A stretch of DNA of 55,297 nt, taken from assembly GCA_020832005.1 (NCBI GenBank), contig JAFIFN010000006.1:1-55297 (forward strand). The letters run 5' to 3'. The stretch is from Gammaproteobacteria bacterium. GTDB taxonomy: Bacteria; Pseudomonadota; Gammaproteobacteria; Steroidobacterales; PWYM01. The notes under the pieces were generated by a model that saw only the letters and a list, made by a program, of their open reading frames with translations, searched no databases and was not told where the DNA came from. The first letter of the stretch is position 1. The number at the start of each line of letters is the position of its first letter. Below, piece after piece: positions 32,759-41,415 of this stretch. The position numbers were made by a program, and so were the translations under genes.

Positions 32759-32788
32759 GTGTGTGCTCCAGACAGGTCAAGGAAGAAG

Positions 32789-32806
32789 ATGAGATTCTAG
32801 TCTCAT
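32789..32806. promoter_or_regulatory. Probable TetR operator
   Basis: ATGAGA-N6-TCTCAT is a perfect 6+6+6 dyad located 31 bases before the SnoaL start. It overlaps a minus-strand -10-like TAGAAT (32799-32794). TGGACA (32823-32818), 18 bases further upstream, would be the -35. Position and symmetry fit a TetR repressor site. Confidence 0.6.
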
Positions 32807-32846
32807 AATGGAATACCTGTCCAGAGAGCAATCGCCAGATTGTTTA

Positions 32847-32864
32847 TTGTGCACCGCAGCACAA
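32847..32864. promoter_or_regulatory. Dyad upstream of acetamidase gene
   Basis: TTGTGC-N6-GCACAA is a perfect 6+6+6 dyad, 141 bases before the acetamidase start and in the divergent region with the SnoaL gene. Spacing resembles CRP-family sites (TGTGA-N6-TCACA) but the fifth base differs. The regulator is unknown. Confidence 0.35.
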
Positions 32865-33005
32865 GACGTCGGGCGCACCTGTTCAAGTTCGCGTGCGCAA
32901 TCCCTGCTATTGAGTTGAGTCAGCACACGATCGCCGTCAGGGGCTGCGCAATGCGCGCAAGCCTGCCGGCTGCAGGATCCATCATCAGCAGCAGAGGATA
33001 CGGAT

Positions 33006-34103
33006 ATGGGATTGATCAGCGCCCGCGGCGAGCCCCGCGAGGACTGTCGGGTCGGCGCCCTGCATGTGCTGCCGGCAAGACCGGAAACCTGTCACTGGGG
33101 CTATTTCAGTCCTGATCTTGCCCCGGCGCTGACCATCCGCTCCGGAGACATGGTGCAGGCCGAGGCTGTGACGCACCACGCCGGTGACGCCCCGGAGCTG
33201 ATGATGGACGAGGCCATCAAGGCCATCTGGCAGGCAATCCCGGAGGAGGATCGCAATCCCGGCGTGCACCTGATGACCGGCCCGATCTACATCGAGGACG
33301 CCCAGCCGGGCGACATGCTCGAGGTGCGTTATCTGCGCATGGTGCCGCGGGTCAACTATGGCTCGAACCTGGCAGCCAACTGGGGCCACCTCTACGAGGA
33401 GTTCGAGCGCCAGGAGCGCGTCACCATCTACGAGATCGATCCCAACACGCAATCTGCGGCTGCGTTGTACGCCTATGACTTCAAGGGCTTTTACGGCACA
33501 CCGGGGACGGTAACCCACTGCAAGAAATGCGATCGCGAACCGGCGCTCGAGGGGGTGCGCGTGCCGGTGCGTCCGCACCTGGGCACCGCCGGCGTTGCCC
33601 CGGATATCGCCGGGCGCACCAGTACCATTCCGCCGGGGTTGCACGGCGGCAATATCGACAACTGGCGGATCGCTGCAGGCTCGACGATGTACTACCCGGT
33701 ACAGTGCGAAGGCGGCTTGTTCTCGATCGGTGATCCGCACATCTCCCAGGGCGACGGCGAGATCAGTGGCACGGCCATCGAGAGTTCCCTGGACGTGCTG
33801 TTCCAGGTGGTGCTGCGCAAGGACTTCAGTTTCCCGTCGCCGCTGCTGGAGACACCCAACTACTGGATCGTCCACGGCTTTGATGAAGACCTCAACATTG
33901 CCATGAAGAAAACCGCCGTGGACATGCTCGGACTGCTGACAGGGCACCTGGGGCTGTCACGCAATGATGCGTATTCGCTGATGAGTGTCGCTGCGGATTT
34001 CGGCATCACGCAGGTGGTGGATGGACGCCAGGGCACGCACGTACGCATTCCACGCAGCATATTCGCCGGCAGGGGCACTATCCGCGAGCCGGAAACGCCA
34101 TAG
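33006..34103 (+). CDS. Acetamidase/formamidase family protein
   Basis: A 365-residue member of the FmdA/AmdA family, which releases ammonia from short-chain amides such as formamide or acetamide. Recognisable parts are IRSGDMVQAEAVTHHAG, HLMTGPIYIEDAQPGDMLEV, the central PPGLHGGNIDNW and SIGDPHISQGDGEISGTAIE segments. A GAGGA site lies 7 bases before the ATG. It is transcribed towards the TSUP-aldolase-amidase operon, with 15 bases between stops. The neighbouring allophanate-hydrolase-like gene suggests a shared interest in amide nitrogen. Confidence 0.9.
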   Translation: MGLISARGEPREDCRVGALHVLPARPETCHWGYFSPDLAPALTIRSGDMVQAEAVTHHAGDAPELMMDEAIKAIWQAIPEEDRNPGVHLMTGPIYIEDAQPGDMLEVRYLRMVPRVNYGSNLAANWGHLYEEFERQERVTIYEIDPNTQSAAALYAYDFKGFYGTPGTVTHCKKCDREPALEGVRVPVRPHLGTAGVAPDIAGRTSTIPPGLHGGNIDNWRIAAGSTMYYPVQCEGGLFSIGDPHISQGDGEISGTAIESSLDVLFQVVLRKDFSFPSPLLETPNYWIVHGFDEDLNIAMKKTAVDMLGLLTGHLGLSRNDAYSLMSVAADFGITQVVDGRQGTHVRIPRSIFAGRGTIREPETP

Positions 34104-34118
34104 CGCCCTGGGACTGCG

Positions 34119-34940
34119 TCAGCGGCCGAACAGGTCGAAGAACATGCGTCCGGCAGTCAGGGCAAGGAATATCGCAAAGGCGATGCGAAGCGGCTGGGGC
34201 TTGAGTGCATGCGCCAGCTTTACGCCCAGCGGGACAGACAACAGCGTGGTCGGCACGATGATCGCGAAGGCCAGCAGATTGACATAGCCGAGTGAAAACG
34301 GTGGCAGGTTGTCCGCGCCCCAGCCCGAGACGATGAACCCCAGCGCGCCGGGCACGGCGATGATCAGTCCGAAGCCGGCTGCGGTCGCCACGGCCCGGTG
34401 AATCGGATAGCTGAACAGCGTGAGAATCGGCACGCTGAGCGTGCCGCCGCCGATGCCCATCATCACCGAGATGAAGCCCACGCCGGCAGGCATCACCGGC
34501 TGCATCAGGCCTTGAGGCAGCGCGCTGGCAATCGTCCAGCGGCTTTTCCCAAAGCCCATGTGCAGCGCCACCAGGGTGGCAACGCTTGCGAACACGAGCG
34601 CCAGGCCGCGGTTGTCCATGAAGCTGGCGGCGATCGTGCCCAGCACGACGCCGGCCAGGATCGGCCAGGCCCAGCTGCGCATCAGCGTCCAGTCCACCGC
34701 GCCGCGACGTGCATGCCCGGCCAGCGAGCGCAGCGACGTGGGGATGATGGTAGCCAGCGACGTGCCGACCGCCAGATGCATCTGCAGCGCCGGATCGATC
34801 TGCAGATAGGCAAACAGGTGGTAGAGCGCAGGCACGATGACGATGCCGCCACCCACCCCCAGCAGCCCCGCCAGGATACCCGCTGCCACGCCCACCACGA
34901 GCAGCAGCGCGACCATGGCCAGGATCAGGTCAGCTGACAT
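34119..34940 (-). CDS. TSUP (TauE/SafE) family membrane exporter
   Basis: A 273-residue protein with about eight membrane helices arranged as two repeats. The repeats begin with GILAGLLGVGGGIVIVPAL and VGFISVMMGIGGGTLSVPIL, the hallmark of the TSUP family. Members export sulfite, sulfonates or other organic anions. It overlaps the aldolase gene by 11 bases and is the last gene of a four-gene minus-strand operon, so it may export or import that pathway's product or substrate. Confidence 0.9.
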   Translation of the reverse strand: MSADLILAMVALLLVVGVAAGILAGLLGVGGGIVIVPALYHLFAYLQIDPALQMHLAVGTSLATIIPTSLRSLAGHARRGAVDWTLMRSWAWPILAGVVLGTIAASFMDNRGLALVFASVATLVALHMGFGKSRWTIASALPQGLMQPVMPAGVGFISVMMGIGGGTLSVPILTLFSYPIHRAVATAAGFGLIIAVPGALGFIVSGWGADNLPPFSLGYVNLLAFAIIVPTTLLSVPLGVKLAHALKPQPLRIAFAIFLALTAGRMFFDLFGR

Positions 34941-35703
34941 GCGCCGCGAACTTGTCCCGCAGTGCGGCTGCTCCCTGTTGCAGAAAGGCCTGGTCGGACT
35001 CGAGCAGAAACAGCGATGCACCCGCGCGCCGCCACCGCGGCAGTTCGTTCAGATCGCTGATGAACATGCCGATTGCCGTGCTGTGATTCGCGGCGGCCGC
35101 GCAGATCCTGTCAACAGCCTCGATGACTTCAGCGGCGTTGGGATCGCTGTGCTGCAGCGAGACGGTGAGATCGATACGCCCGGCAAACAGGGCATCGATG
35201 TGTTCTACCGCGGCGATCTGCTCAGCGACCTCGAGGGCCTCGACATCCTCGATCTGGGCGATCAGTGTCGTCTGTGCCTGGCTGCGCTGCCGGTGTTCGG
35301 CCATCGGCACCCGCCCGAAGCCGGCGGCACGCGTGGCGCCGGAAAAGCCGCGTCCCCCGGGGCCGAAATGGCAGGCGCGGGCCAGGGACTGCGCCTGCGC
35401 CGCCGAGGTGACATGCGGGACAACGATGCCGGTCGCGCCGCTGTCGAGCGCCGACTGTATGTGCTGACTGCCATGGTCAGGAATTCGTACCAGGCTGGGC
35501 ATGTCGGCAGCCATGAGGACGCCCAGGCAGGCATCGATCGTGCTGCGGTCGAAGGCGGCATGTTCTGCATCCAGGCACAGCACGTCCAGGGGGCTGGTGG
35601 CGAGCACTTCGCACAGCTGTGCAGACGGGGTCTTGATCCAGGTGCCCAACAGTGGGCGTCCCTGCGTCAGTCGGCTGCGAAATGTAGCGATCCGTGACGT
35701 CAT
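34930..35703 (-). CDS. HpcH/HpaI family aldolase
   Basis: A 257-residue metal-dependent class II aldolase of the HpcH/HpaI (2-keto-3-deoxy acid aldolase) family. GTWIKTPSAQLCEVLA is the N-terminal loop, LDAEHAAFD carries the base/His region, and IAQIEDVEALEVAEQI holds the metal-binding Glu. It cleaves 2-keto-hydroxy acids to pyruvate or glyoxylate plus an aldehyde; the exact substrate is unknown. GAGAGGT lies 8 bases before the ATG. It sits between the amidase (28-base gap) and TSUP genes. Confidence 0.88.
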   Translation of the reverse strand: MTSRIATFRSRLTQGRPLLGTWIKTPSAQLCEVLATSPLDVLCLDAEHAAFDRSTIDACLGVLMAADMPSLVRIPDHGSQHIQSALDSGATGIVVPHVTSAAQAQSLARACHFGPGGRGFSGATRAAGFGRVPMAEHRQRSQAQTTLIAQIEDVEALEVAEQIAAVEHIDALFAGRIDLTVSLQHSDPNAAEVIEAVDRICAAAANHSTAIGMFISDLNELPRWRRAGASLFLLESDQAFLQQGAAALRDKFAAHVS

Positions 35704-35731
35704 TGCGGTGACCTCTCAGGTGCCTGCGTGT

Positions 35732-37549
35732 CTACTTGCCGGACAGCGTGCTGACATAGGCGCGCCAGCCGCCATGATCGCTGATATCGCGGGCGTTTTT
35801 CAGCGCATAGCTCTCGCAGATGAAGCCCTTGACCCAGCGTCCGTCGCTGAGCTCGACGTTGCCGATCCCCAGCGGGGGCGGTACTTCTGCGACGAATGCG
35901 CCGAACATTGCCACCGGTATCGACCAGACTTCGACGACAATCTGGTGGCCGTCGTCGCAGCGCTGCAATCCGGGTTTCGGCGGTTGCGTATCGGGCAGCG
36001 CAAACAACCGATAACGCGCTGAGGTGGTGGTTTGCGTAACCAGCTGCGCCTGACGATCGGTGAGCTGGTGATTGAGCGGCATGCCGGAAAGGTGGGCGCC
36101 GACGACTGCAAGTTCGATGTGTTCACCAGCCTTACCGTGTGCAGGTGCAGGTGCAGGCGGAGTTGCAGGCCGCGTCGCACACACACCCGGTGCACCCGGG
36201 CTGATGTCGAGGTGGCGCTGCCAGCGTCCGGCGAATTCGCACAGCGCCTCATCATGCCATGCTGGCGCGATGAAAGTCAGTCCGAAGGGCAGGCCATCGC
36301 TGCGCAGGCCTGCCGGCATCGATACAGCACACCAGTCGAGCAGGTTGACGAAATTGGTATAGCGCCCAAGGCGCGTGTTCAGCGCCACCGGCGCGTCCAG
36401 CATGTCCGCTATGCGCACATGCACCGGTGCGGTCGGCACGACCAGTGCAGCGACGTCGGCCAGCAGTGCGCTGGCCTGTCGTGCCAGGGCAGCAAGGCGA
36501 TACTGTGCGCGGAAAGTATCCACGGCACTGTGCCCACGGGCACCCATGATGATGTCGCGTACGACAGGGTGCAGCGCCGAGGCGCTGGTTTCGATGAACG
36601 GCTTGATGGCCGCGTAGCGCTCGGCCACCCAGGGGCCTTCGTAGAGCATCGCCGCGATGTCATCGAGCACTGCGGTATCGACAGGAACACACTTGACCCC
36701 GGCAGCCTCCAGCCGCGCAAGCGCTGCCTTGTAGGCGTCTTCGGCGACCTCGTCACCGAAGAACTCCGTGCGCTGCGGCACGGCCATGCGCGGGGTCATC
36801 TGCAGCCGTGCAGGCGGCGCCTGCACAGGCCAGCGGCGTGACAGGAAATCGCCTTCGTCGGGCCCCTCGGCGATACGGCAAACGGCATTTGCGTCTTCGA
36901 TGTTGAGCGCAAGAATGCTCACGCAGTCCAGTGATCGACAGGCCGGCAGGACGCCGCTGCAGCCGAGTCGGCCACGTGTCGGTTTGAGGCCGACAATATT
37001 GTTCAAGCCGGCGGGAACCCGCCCGGAGCCGGCAGTATCGGTGCCCAACGCGAAGGGCACGAGGCCCCGCGCCACGACAGAGGCCGAACCGCTGCTCGAG
37101 CCGCCCGAGACGTAGTCGGGGTCGAAGCTGTTGGGGACCACGCCGTAGGGTGAGCGGGTACCGGACAGGCCGGTGGCAAACTGATCGAGATTGGTCTTGC
37201 CGATGACGATCGCACCGGCGGCCACAAGTCGATCGATGACATGGGCGTTCTGAGTCGCCGAATAGGCAAAGTCCGGACAGGCTGCCGTGGTGGCGAACCC
37301 GGCAACATCGATATTGTCCTTGACGGCAAACGGTACGCCATACAGGAGCAGTGCGCTGCGCTGCCCGCCCGCAGAGGCGAGCAGCCCTGCCAGTGCCCGG
37401 AGGTTTTCTGCCAGCATGCCCTGATCGCACAGGCTGATCCACGCGGGATCATCGCCGGGCAGCGCGTCGAGGAGCCGTGGCAACAGGTCTGCCGGGTCGG
37501 CGCCGCTGCGGTATGCGGCCTGCCAATCGGCAAGCGTCCATCCGATCAT
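35732..37549 (-). CDS. Allophanate hydrolase-like amidase
   Basis: A 605-residue amidase-signature enzyme with the Ser-cisSer-Lys triad visible: K77 (FAVKDNID), S152 (GGSSSGSA) and S175 (GTDTAGSGR). The residues beyond about 470 form the extra C-terminal domain of allophanate hydrolases (HIELAVVGAHLSGMPLNHQL, SGMPLN being typical), which completes decarboxylation of the intermediate. The AtzF/DUR1,2 family turns allophanate into ammonia and CO2. No urea carboxylase gene is in the window. It begins 7 bases after the VOC gene on the same strand. Confidence 0.88.
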   Translation of the reverse strand: MIGWTLADWQAAYRSGADPADLLPRLLDALPGDDPAWISLCDQGMLAENLRALAGLLASAGGQRSALLLYGVPFAVKDNIDVAGFATTAACPDFAYSATQNAHVIDRLVAAGAIVIGKTNLDQFATGLSGTRSPYGVVPNSFDPDYVSGGSSSGSASVVARGLVPFALGTDTAGSGRVPAGLNNIVGLKPTRGRLGCSGVLPACRSLDCVSILALNIEDANAVCRIAEGPDEGDFLSRRWPVQAPPARLQMTPRMAVPQRTEFFGDEVAEDAYKAALARLEAAGVKCVPVDTAVLDDIAAMLYEGPWVAERYAAIKPFIETSASALHPVVRDIIMGARGHSAVDTFRAQYRLAALARQASALLADVAALVVPTAPVHVRIADMLDAPVALNTRLGRYTNFVNLLDWCAVSMPAGLRSDGLPFGLTFIAPAWHDEALCEFAGRWQRHLDISPGAPGVCATRPATPPAPAPAHGKAGEHIELAVVGAHLSGMPLNHQLTDRQAQLVTQTTTSARYRLFALPDTQPPKPGLQRCDDGHQIVVEVWSIPVAMFGAFVAEVPPPLGIGNVELSDGRWVKGFICESYALKNARDISDHGGWRAYVSTLSGK

Positions 37550-37556
37550 GCGGTGA

Positions 37557-38045
37557 TTATTGCCGAGTGCCCCAGATTTCGCGCGCTTTTTCGTAGACGC
37601 CCTGGTCGAAGGAGAATTCTACGGTGTTGCCGTCGGGGTCCTTCAGAAAGCAGATGTAGCCCACCGGCTCAGGCATCTGCATCGGACCCAGCGCCAGACA
37701 GCCGTCTTCCCGGGCCAGCGCGGCGATGTCGTCAATCATGTGCTTTTCGGGCACCTCGATGCCGACATGCGCGAAGGGTCCCAGGGGGGGGTGCTCGGCG
37801 GGCTCGAAGGGATCCTTGCCAGGGAAAAACTGGGCGATGACCAGCACAAAGGGCGAGTCTGCCTCTTCTTTGTCGCCGAGCCACGCACCATAGCCCTGCG
37901 GGTCTTCCGTGCGCGCGAGCAGCGACAGATGGGTGAATTTCTCATACCAGGCAATCGTGGCGTCGATGTCCTTGACCATCAGCGCAAGATGCGTCCAGCG
38001 CTGACGGGTGGGCCTGAGCTGGTGCACAGGTTCACTTGCTGACAT
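37557..38045 (-). CDS. VOC (glyoxalase/extradiol dioxygenase fold) protein
   Basis: A 162-residue vicinal-oxygen-chelate protein. Two beta-alpha-beta-beta-beta halves are visible: THLALMVKDIDATIAWYEKF and FAHVGIEVPEKHMIDDIA, with possible metal ligands H in WTHLAL and FAHVG and E in NTVEFSF. Members include glyoxalase I, epimerases and dioxygenases. The start at 38045 is fixed by GGAGGA 8 bases upstream. It is the first gene of the operon VOC-amidase-aldolase-TSUP and has a sharp palindrome in front. Confidence 0.88.
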   Translation of the reverse strand: MSASEPVHQLRPTRQRWTHLALMVKDIDATIAWYEKFTHLSLLARTEDPQGYGAWLGDKEEADSPFVLVIAQFFPGKDPFEPAEHPPLGPFAHVGIEVPEKHMIDDIAALAREDGCLALGPMQMPEPVGYICFLKDPDGNTVEFSFDQGVYEKAREIWGTRQ

Positions 38046-38082
38046 TCGCTGGATCCTCCTCGGATACCGGGATTTCAATAAA

Positions 38083-38094
38083 CGACTATAGTCG
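38083..38094. promoter_or_regulatory. 12-bp palindrome before the VOC-amidase operon
   Basis: CGACTATAGTCG is perfectly self-complementary and lies 38 bases upstream of the VOC start. On the minus strand it includes TATAGT, a plausible -10. It is a good operator candidate. No regulator gene is next to this operon. Confidence 0.5.
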
Positions 38095-38172
38095 CCTGCT
38101 GGCGCATGCGTCTTGATCAGGGGCGCACGCGCTCTTGCACATTGCCTCCCCGCGCCCGGCCTGCGCCTGGTG

Positions 38173-38203
38173 TTGAAAACGCGAGTCCGGGCGAGGCTAT
38201 ACT
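38173..38203 (+). promoter_or_regulatory. Possible rbsK promoter
   Basis: TTGAAA (38173-38178) and TATACT (38198-38203) are separated by 19 bases, slightly longer than ideal. The ribokinase start is 40 bases downstream. Confidence 0.4.
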
Positions 38204-38242
38204 CGCCGTCTACTCCTCCAGGTTCCCGCAGATGGTGGTCAA

Positions 38243-39175
38243 ATGCGAATAGCAGTCATCGGCAGTATCAATACCGATCTCTCCATCCAGGTACCGCATT
38301 TTCCGCAGCGTAACGAGACTGTCGTGGGGCACGGTGATTACGTGATCTCGCAAGGGGGCAAGGGTGCCAACCAGGCCGCTGCCGCCGCCGCTGCAGGGGC
38401 CGCCGTGTACATGATCGGCTGTATCGGCCGGGATGATTTCGGCGGCCGCGCCATCGAGGACCTGCAATCCATGGGTGTCGACTGCGGCGCGGTGCGCAGG
38501 GATCCCGATCATGCCACCGGCCTTGCGGCCATCTACATCGATCCGGCGGGTGACAACTGCATCACCGTCGCACCTGGTGCGAACGCCGCACTGTCACCGG
38601 CAGACGTGCGCGCCGCCCGCGATCTCATCGCCGCATGCGAGATCGTCATGCTGCAGCTGGAAGTCCCGTACGAGACCATCGATGAGGCGGTACGTGTGGC
38701 CAGCGAAGTCGGGACGACCGTCATGCTCGACCCGGCGCCGGCGCCTGGGCGCAGACTGTCATGTCTTGCCCAGGTTGATGTGCTGACCCCCAACGAAGTC
38801 GAAGCAGCGGAAATGACCGGCATCAGTCCGGATTCACCGCAAGCCTGTACCGCGGTGGCAGAGCGCCTGCTGGCGGAGGGTCCTCGACACGTGATACTGA
38901 CGCTCGGCGCCCGTGGCTGCTTCGTGGCCTCACCAGGCCAGCAGGCGCTGGTGCCAGCCCGTGTCGTCCAGGCCATCGACACGACGGGTGCCGGGGATGT
39001 GTTCAGCGGTTATCTTGCCTGTGCGCTCGCCCGCAGCCTGGAGATGACCGAGGCGGTCAGCATTGCCGTGGCTGCATCCGCACTGTCGGTGACGCGGGCG
39101 GGCGCGCGCGCGAGTCTGCCGCACTGGGATGAAGTGCTGGCGTTCAGGTCCTCTGAGGACGGTCGTCGAGGATGA
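38243..39175 (+). CDS. rbsK: Ribokinase
   Basis: A 310-residue PfkB-family sugar kinase that phosphorylates ribose to ribose-5-phosphate. N-terminal GSINTDLSIQV, the GGKGANQA substrate motif (39-46) and the anion-hole DTTGAGD with catalytic D252 are all intact. No ribose transporter or rbsD is adjacent. Its product could feed the pentose-phosphate/phosphoketolase genes elsewhere in the window. Its last 32 bases overlap the convergent dioxygenase gene. A nucleoside or other ribose-like substrate is possible. Confidence 0.92.
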   Translation: MRIAVIGSINTDLSIQVPHFPQRNETVVGHGDYVISQGGKGANQAAAAAAAGAAVYMIGCIGRDDFGGRAIEDLQSMGVDCGAVRRDPDHATGLAAIYIDPAGDNCITVAPGANAALSPADVRAARDLIAACEIVMLQLEVPYETIDEAVRVASEVGTTVMLDPAPAPGRRLSCLAQVDVLTPNEVEAAEMTGISPDSPQACTAVAERLLAEGPRHVILTLGARGCFVASPGQQALVPARVVQAIDTTGAGDVFSGYLACALARSLEMTEAVSIAVAASALSVTRAGARASLPHWDEVLAFRSSEDGRRG

Positions 39176-39947
39176 AACTCATCATGCTCAGTGACTTGAA
39201 GACGATGTGCTTTGGATCGATCTCCACGCGATCACCTGGGTGGCGGGCGCCGAGCGCATAGAGCAGCGGCAGATAGTGATCCGGTGAGGGTATCGAAAGC
39301 GCTGCGTCACGGCCCAGGCTCGAGGGCTCGAACAGCCGCTCCGGCGCATCGTCGTTGATGGCGTTGATGACATATTCGTTGAAGCGCGTCGCCCAGTCAT
39401 AGGGCTCGGCCTGCTCACTCCACTGCATGACGCCCAGATTGTGCACGACGTTGCCCGTGCCCATGATGAGTACACCCTCATCTCGCAGCACGCGCAGCTT
39501 GCGGCCGATCTCGTGGTGCCATGCGCCGGGCTGCGTGGCATCGATGCTCAGCTGTACCACTGGAATGTCGGCTTCGGGCCAGGCCTTGAGCAGGACCGAC
39601 CAGGTGCCATGGTCAAGCCCCCAGGACTCATCCAGGGCCACCGGCACAGGTGCCAGGATATCGCGTATGCGTTGTGCCAGCGCCGGATCGCCCGGCGCCG
39701 GGTACTGCAGATCGAACAGTGGCGCCGGCAAGGAGCGGCCGAAATCATGGATCGTGCGTGGCATGGCCATCGCTGTGACCCCCGTGCCACGCGTATACCA
39801 GTGGGCCGATACACTGAGAATTGCACGCGGTGTGCCCACTGACCGGGCGATGCGATGCCATGCGCGGGTGCAGTCATTGTCCTCGAGCGCATTGGTCGGA
39901 CTGCCATGACCCAGGAAGATGACCGGCATGCGTGTGGATTGCGTCAT
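39144..39947 (-). CDS. 4,5-DOPA dioxygenase extradiol family protein (YgiD-like)
   Basis: A 267-residue class III extradiol dioxygenase of the DODA/LigB-like family. MPVIFLGHGSPTNALEDN gives a conserved N-terminal His (H14), SAHWYT is the second His region, and WGLDHGTWSVL a third, together forming a likely metal site. Bacterial YgiD cleaves DOPA and other catechols. The ATG at 39947 is preferred since homology begins there and AAGG precedes it. It lies 34 bases downstream of the Rieske oxygenase gene on the same strand, so ring hydroxylation and cleavage may be linked. Confidence 0.9.
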   Translation of the reverse strand: MTQSTRMPVIFLGHGSPTNALEDNDCTRAWHRIARSVGTPRAILSVSAHWYTRGTGVTAMAMPRTIHDFGRSLPAPLFDLQYPAPGDPALAQRIRDILAPVPVALDESWGLDHGTWSVLLKAWPEADIPVVQLSIDATQPGAWHHEIGRKLRVLRDEGVLIMGTGNVVHNLGVMQWSEQAEPYDWATRFNEYVINAINDDAPERLFEPSSLGRDAALSIPSPDHYLPLLYALGARHPGDRVEIDPKHIVFKSLSMMSFILDDRPQRT

Positions 39948-39981
39948 GTATCGCGCCTTGTCTGAAATAATTGCCGTGCGA

Positions 39982-41178
39982 TCAGCCGGTCGTGCCACGA
40001 TGGCCACGAATCCTGTTCCAGCACTGCTGATAACGCGGCACCAGCCAGTTGTTGAAGTCGTGCTGGGCACCCTCCTGCCAGGAGTAGCGGCCGCGCGGTG
40101 CAAAGCGTGAGCGCAGGCCTGCCTGCACGAGCTCATCCACGTGCCAGTCCTGCGCCATGATTTCCTCGGCACCGGCCATGTTGATCGACATCTTGTGGCC
40201 GAAGGCAGGGTCGGCGGTTGCACCGGGCGCGAGCAGAAGTCCGGTGTCCATTTCCAGGCTCTCGGGGCCGTCGGCGCGCAGGATCAGGTAGATCACCATG
40301 TCGGCGGTCAGCACCAGCGAGAGCGTTGGCGGAATATTGGCGAAGATCATTTGCTTGCGATCTTCTTCAGTCAGGCCGGAGAACACGGGCAGCAGTGCCT
40401 TCTGCGTGGCGTTGAAGCTCGCATCCATGTGCAGGGTGCCGTTCCAGCGAAAGTATCCGGCGGTATCTTCGGGCAGATCCGGGAATCGCGCCAGTGAGCT
40501 GGGCACGAAGTCGTGCAGGGGCCCATGGTGGAGCTTGTTCGCATGGTAGCCGTCGTTGTTGTTTTCGAACATGACTTTCCAGTTCCAGGCGTACTTGCCT
40601 GGCGACTCAGGAGGTTGATCTTCGGCCTCCTCGAGGGCGTAACGTTCGAGCACCGAATCCAGTGCGGTCAACCTCGGCGCCAGCGGCGCGGCGTCGGCAT
40701 CGAAATTGATGAAGATGAATCCCTGCCAGATGGTATGGCGAATCTGCGGCAGCCCGTGGCGCGACTTGTCGAAGTCGCAGGTCTTGCCCATGGCCGGTGC
40801 ATTGACCAGCCGGCCGTCGAGACCGTACGTCCAGTGGTGATACGGGCAGACGAATCCGCGGGCGTTGCCGCGGCCCTCGGCGACCAGCATGCCGCGGTGC
40901 TGACACACCGAGGACATTGCCTTGACTTCGCCGCCGAGTGTGCGGGTGACCACGATCGGCTCATCGATGATCGAGGAGGTGAAATAGTCGCCGGGGTTGG
41001 GTATCCAGGACTCGCGGCCGATGCAAAGCCACTCGTGATTGAATACCGCTTCCTTTTCGAACTCATAGAACTCGGCATCCGTGTAGCAGACCGGTGGCAG
41101 GGTCTCGGCACGGTCGATGCTTGTGACGGAACTCTTCAGGCTGGCAAAGAACTCGTCGTTCAGGATGTTCGGCTTCAT
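39982..41178 (-). CDS. Rieske non-haem iron oxygenase, large subunit
   Basis: A 398-residue aromatic-ring-hydroxylating dioxygenase alpha-subunit family protein. The Rieske cluster ligands are C92-x-H94 and C111-x2-H114. The mononuclear iron site has D209, H212 and H217 (NNDGYHANKLH), with a later Asp as the probable third ligand. Such enzymes hydroxylate or demethylate aromatic or amine substrates such as betaines. No small subunit, ferredoxin or reductase is adjacent, so electrons must come from elsewhere. It precedes the YgiD-like dioxygenase gene. Confidence 0.92.
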   Translation of the reverse strand: MKPNILNDEFFASLKSSVTSIDRAETLPPVCYTDAEFYEFEKEAVFNHEWLCIGRESWIPNPGDYFTSSIIDEPIVVTRTLGGEVKAMSSVCQHRGMLVAEGRGNARGFVCPYHHWTYGLDGRLVNAPAMGKTCDFDKSRHGLPQIRHTIWQGFIFINFDADAAPLAPRLTALDSVLERYALEEAEDQPPESPGKYAWNWKVMFENNNDGYHANKLHHGPLHDFVPSSLARFPDLPEDTAGYFRWNGTLHMDASFNATQKALLPVFSGLTEEDRKQMIFANIPPTLSLVLTADMVIYLILRADGPESLEMDTGLLLAPGATADPAFGHKMSINMAGAEEIMAQDWHVDELVQAGLRSRFAPRGRYSWQEGAQHDFNNWLVPRYQQCWNRIRGHRGTTG

Positions 41179-41218
41179 GTTCAGTCTCCGGGCGTTTATG
41201 CTGATATTTTAGTCACGG

Positions 41219-41240
41219 CGGGCAAGCGAAGTCTTGCCCG
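41219..41240. repeat. Hairpin in the Rieske/PhoD divergent region
   Basis: CGGGCAAG and its exact complement enclose a 6-base loop. No T-run follows it. It lies 41 bases upstream of the Rieske gene start, so it may be an operator or a leader structure. Confidence 0.35.
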
Positions 41241-41415
41241 GCCACGCCTGGGACTTGCCGCAGCTGGCATGGCAGGCCAGTCCCGCCGGCAGCCTCGCAT
41301 ATGCACCTGCGACCAAGTGCAGGTCGCGGTCAGACTAGACGGCGCCAGTTCCAGTGATTAGCGTGAAACTCCAGACCCGTGCTTGCTGCGGGCGTAAGCC
41401 AACAGGTGATGCGAA

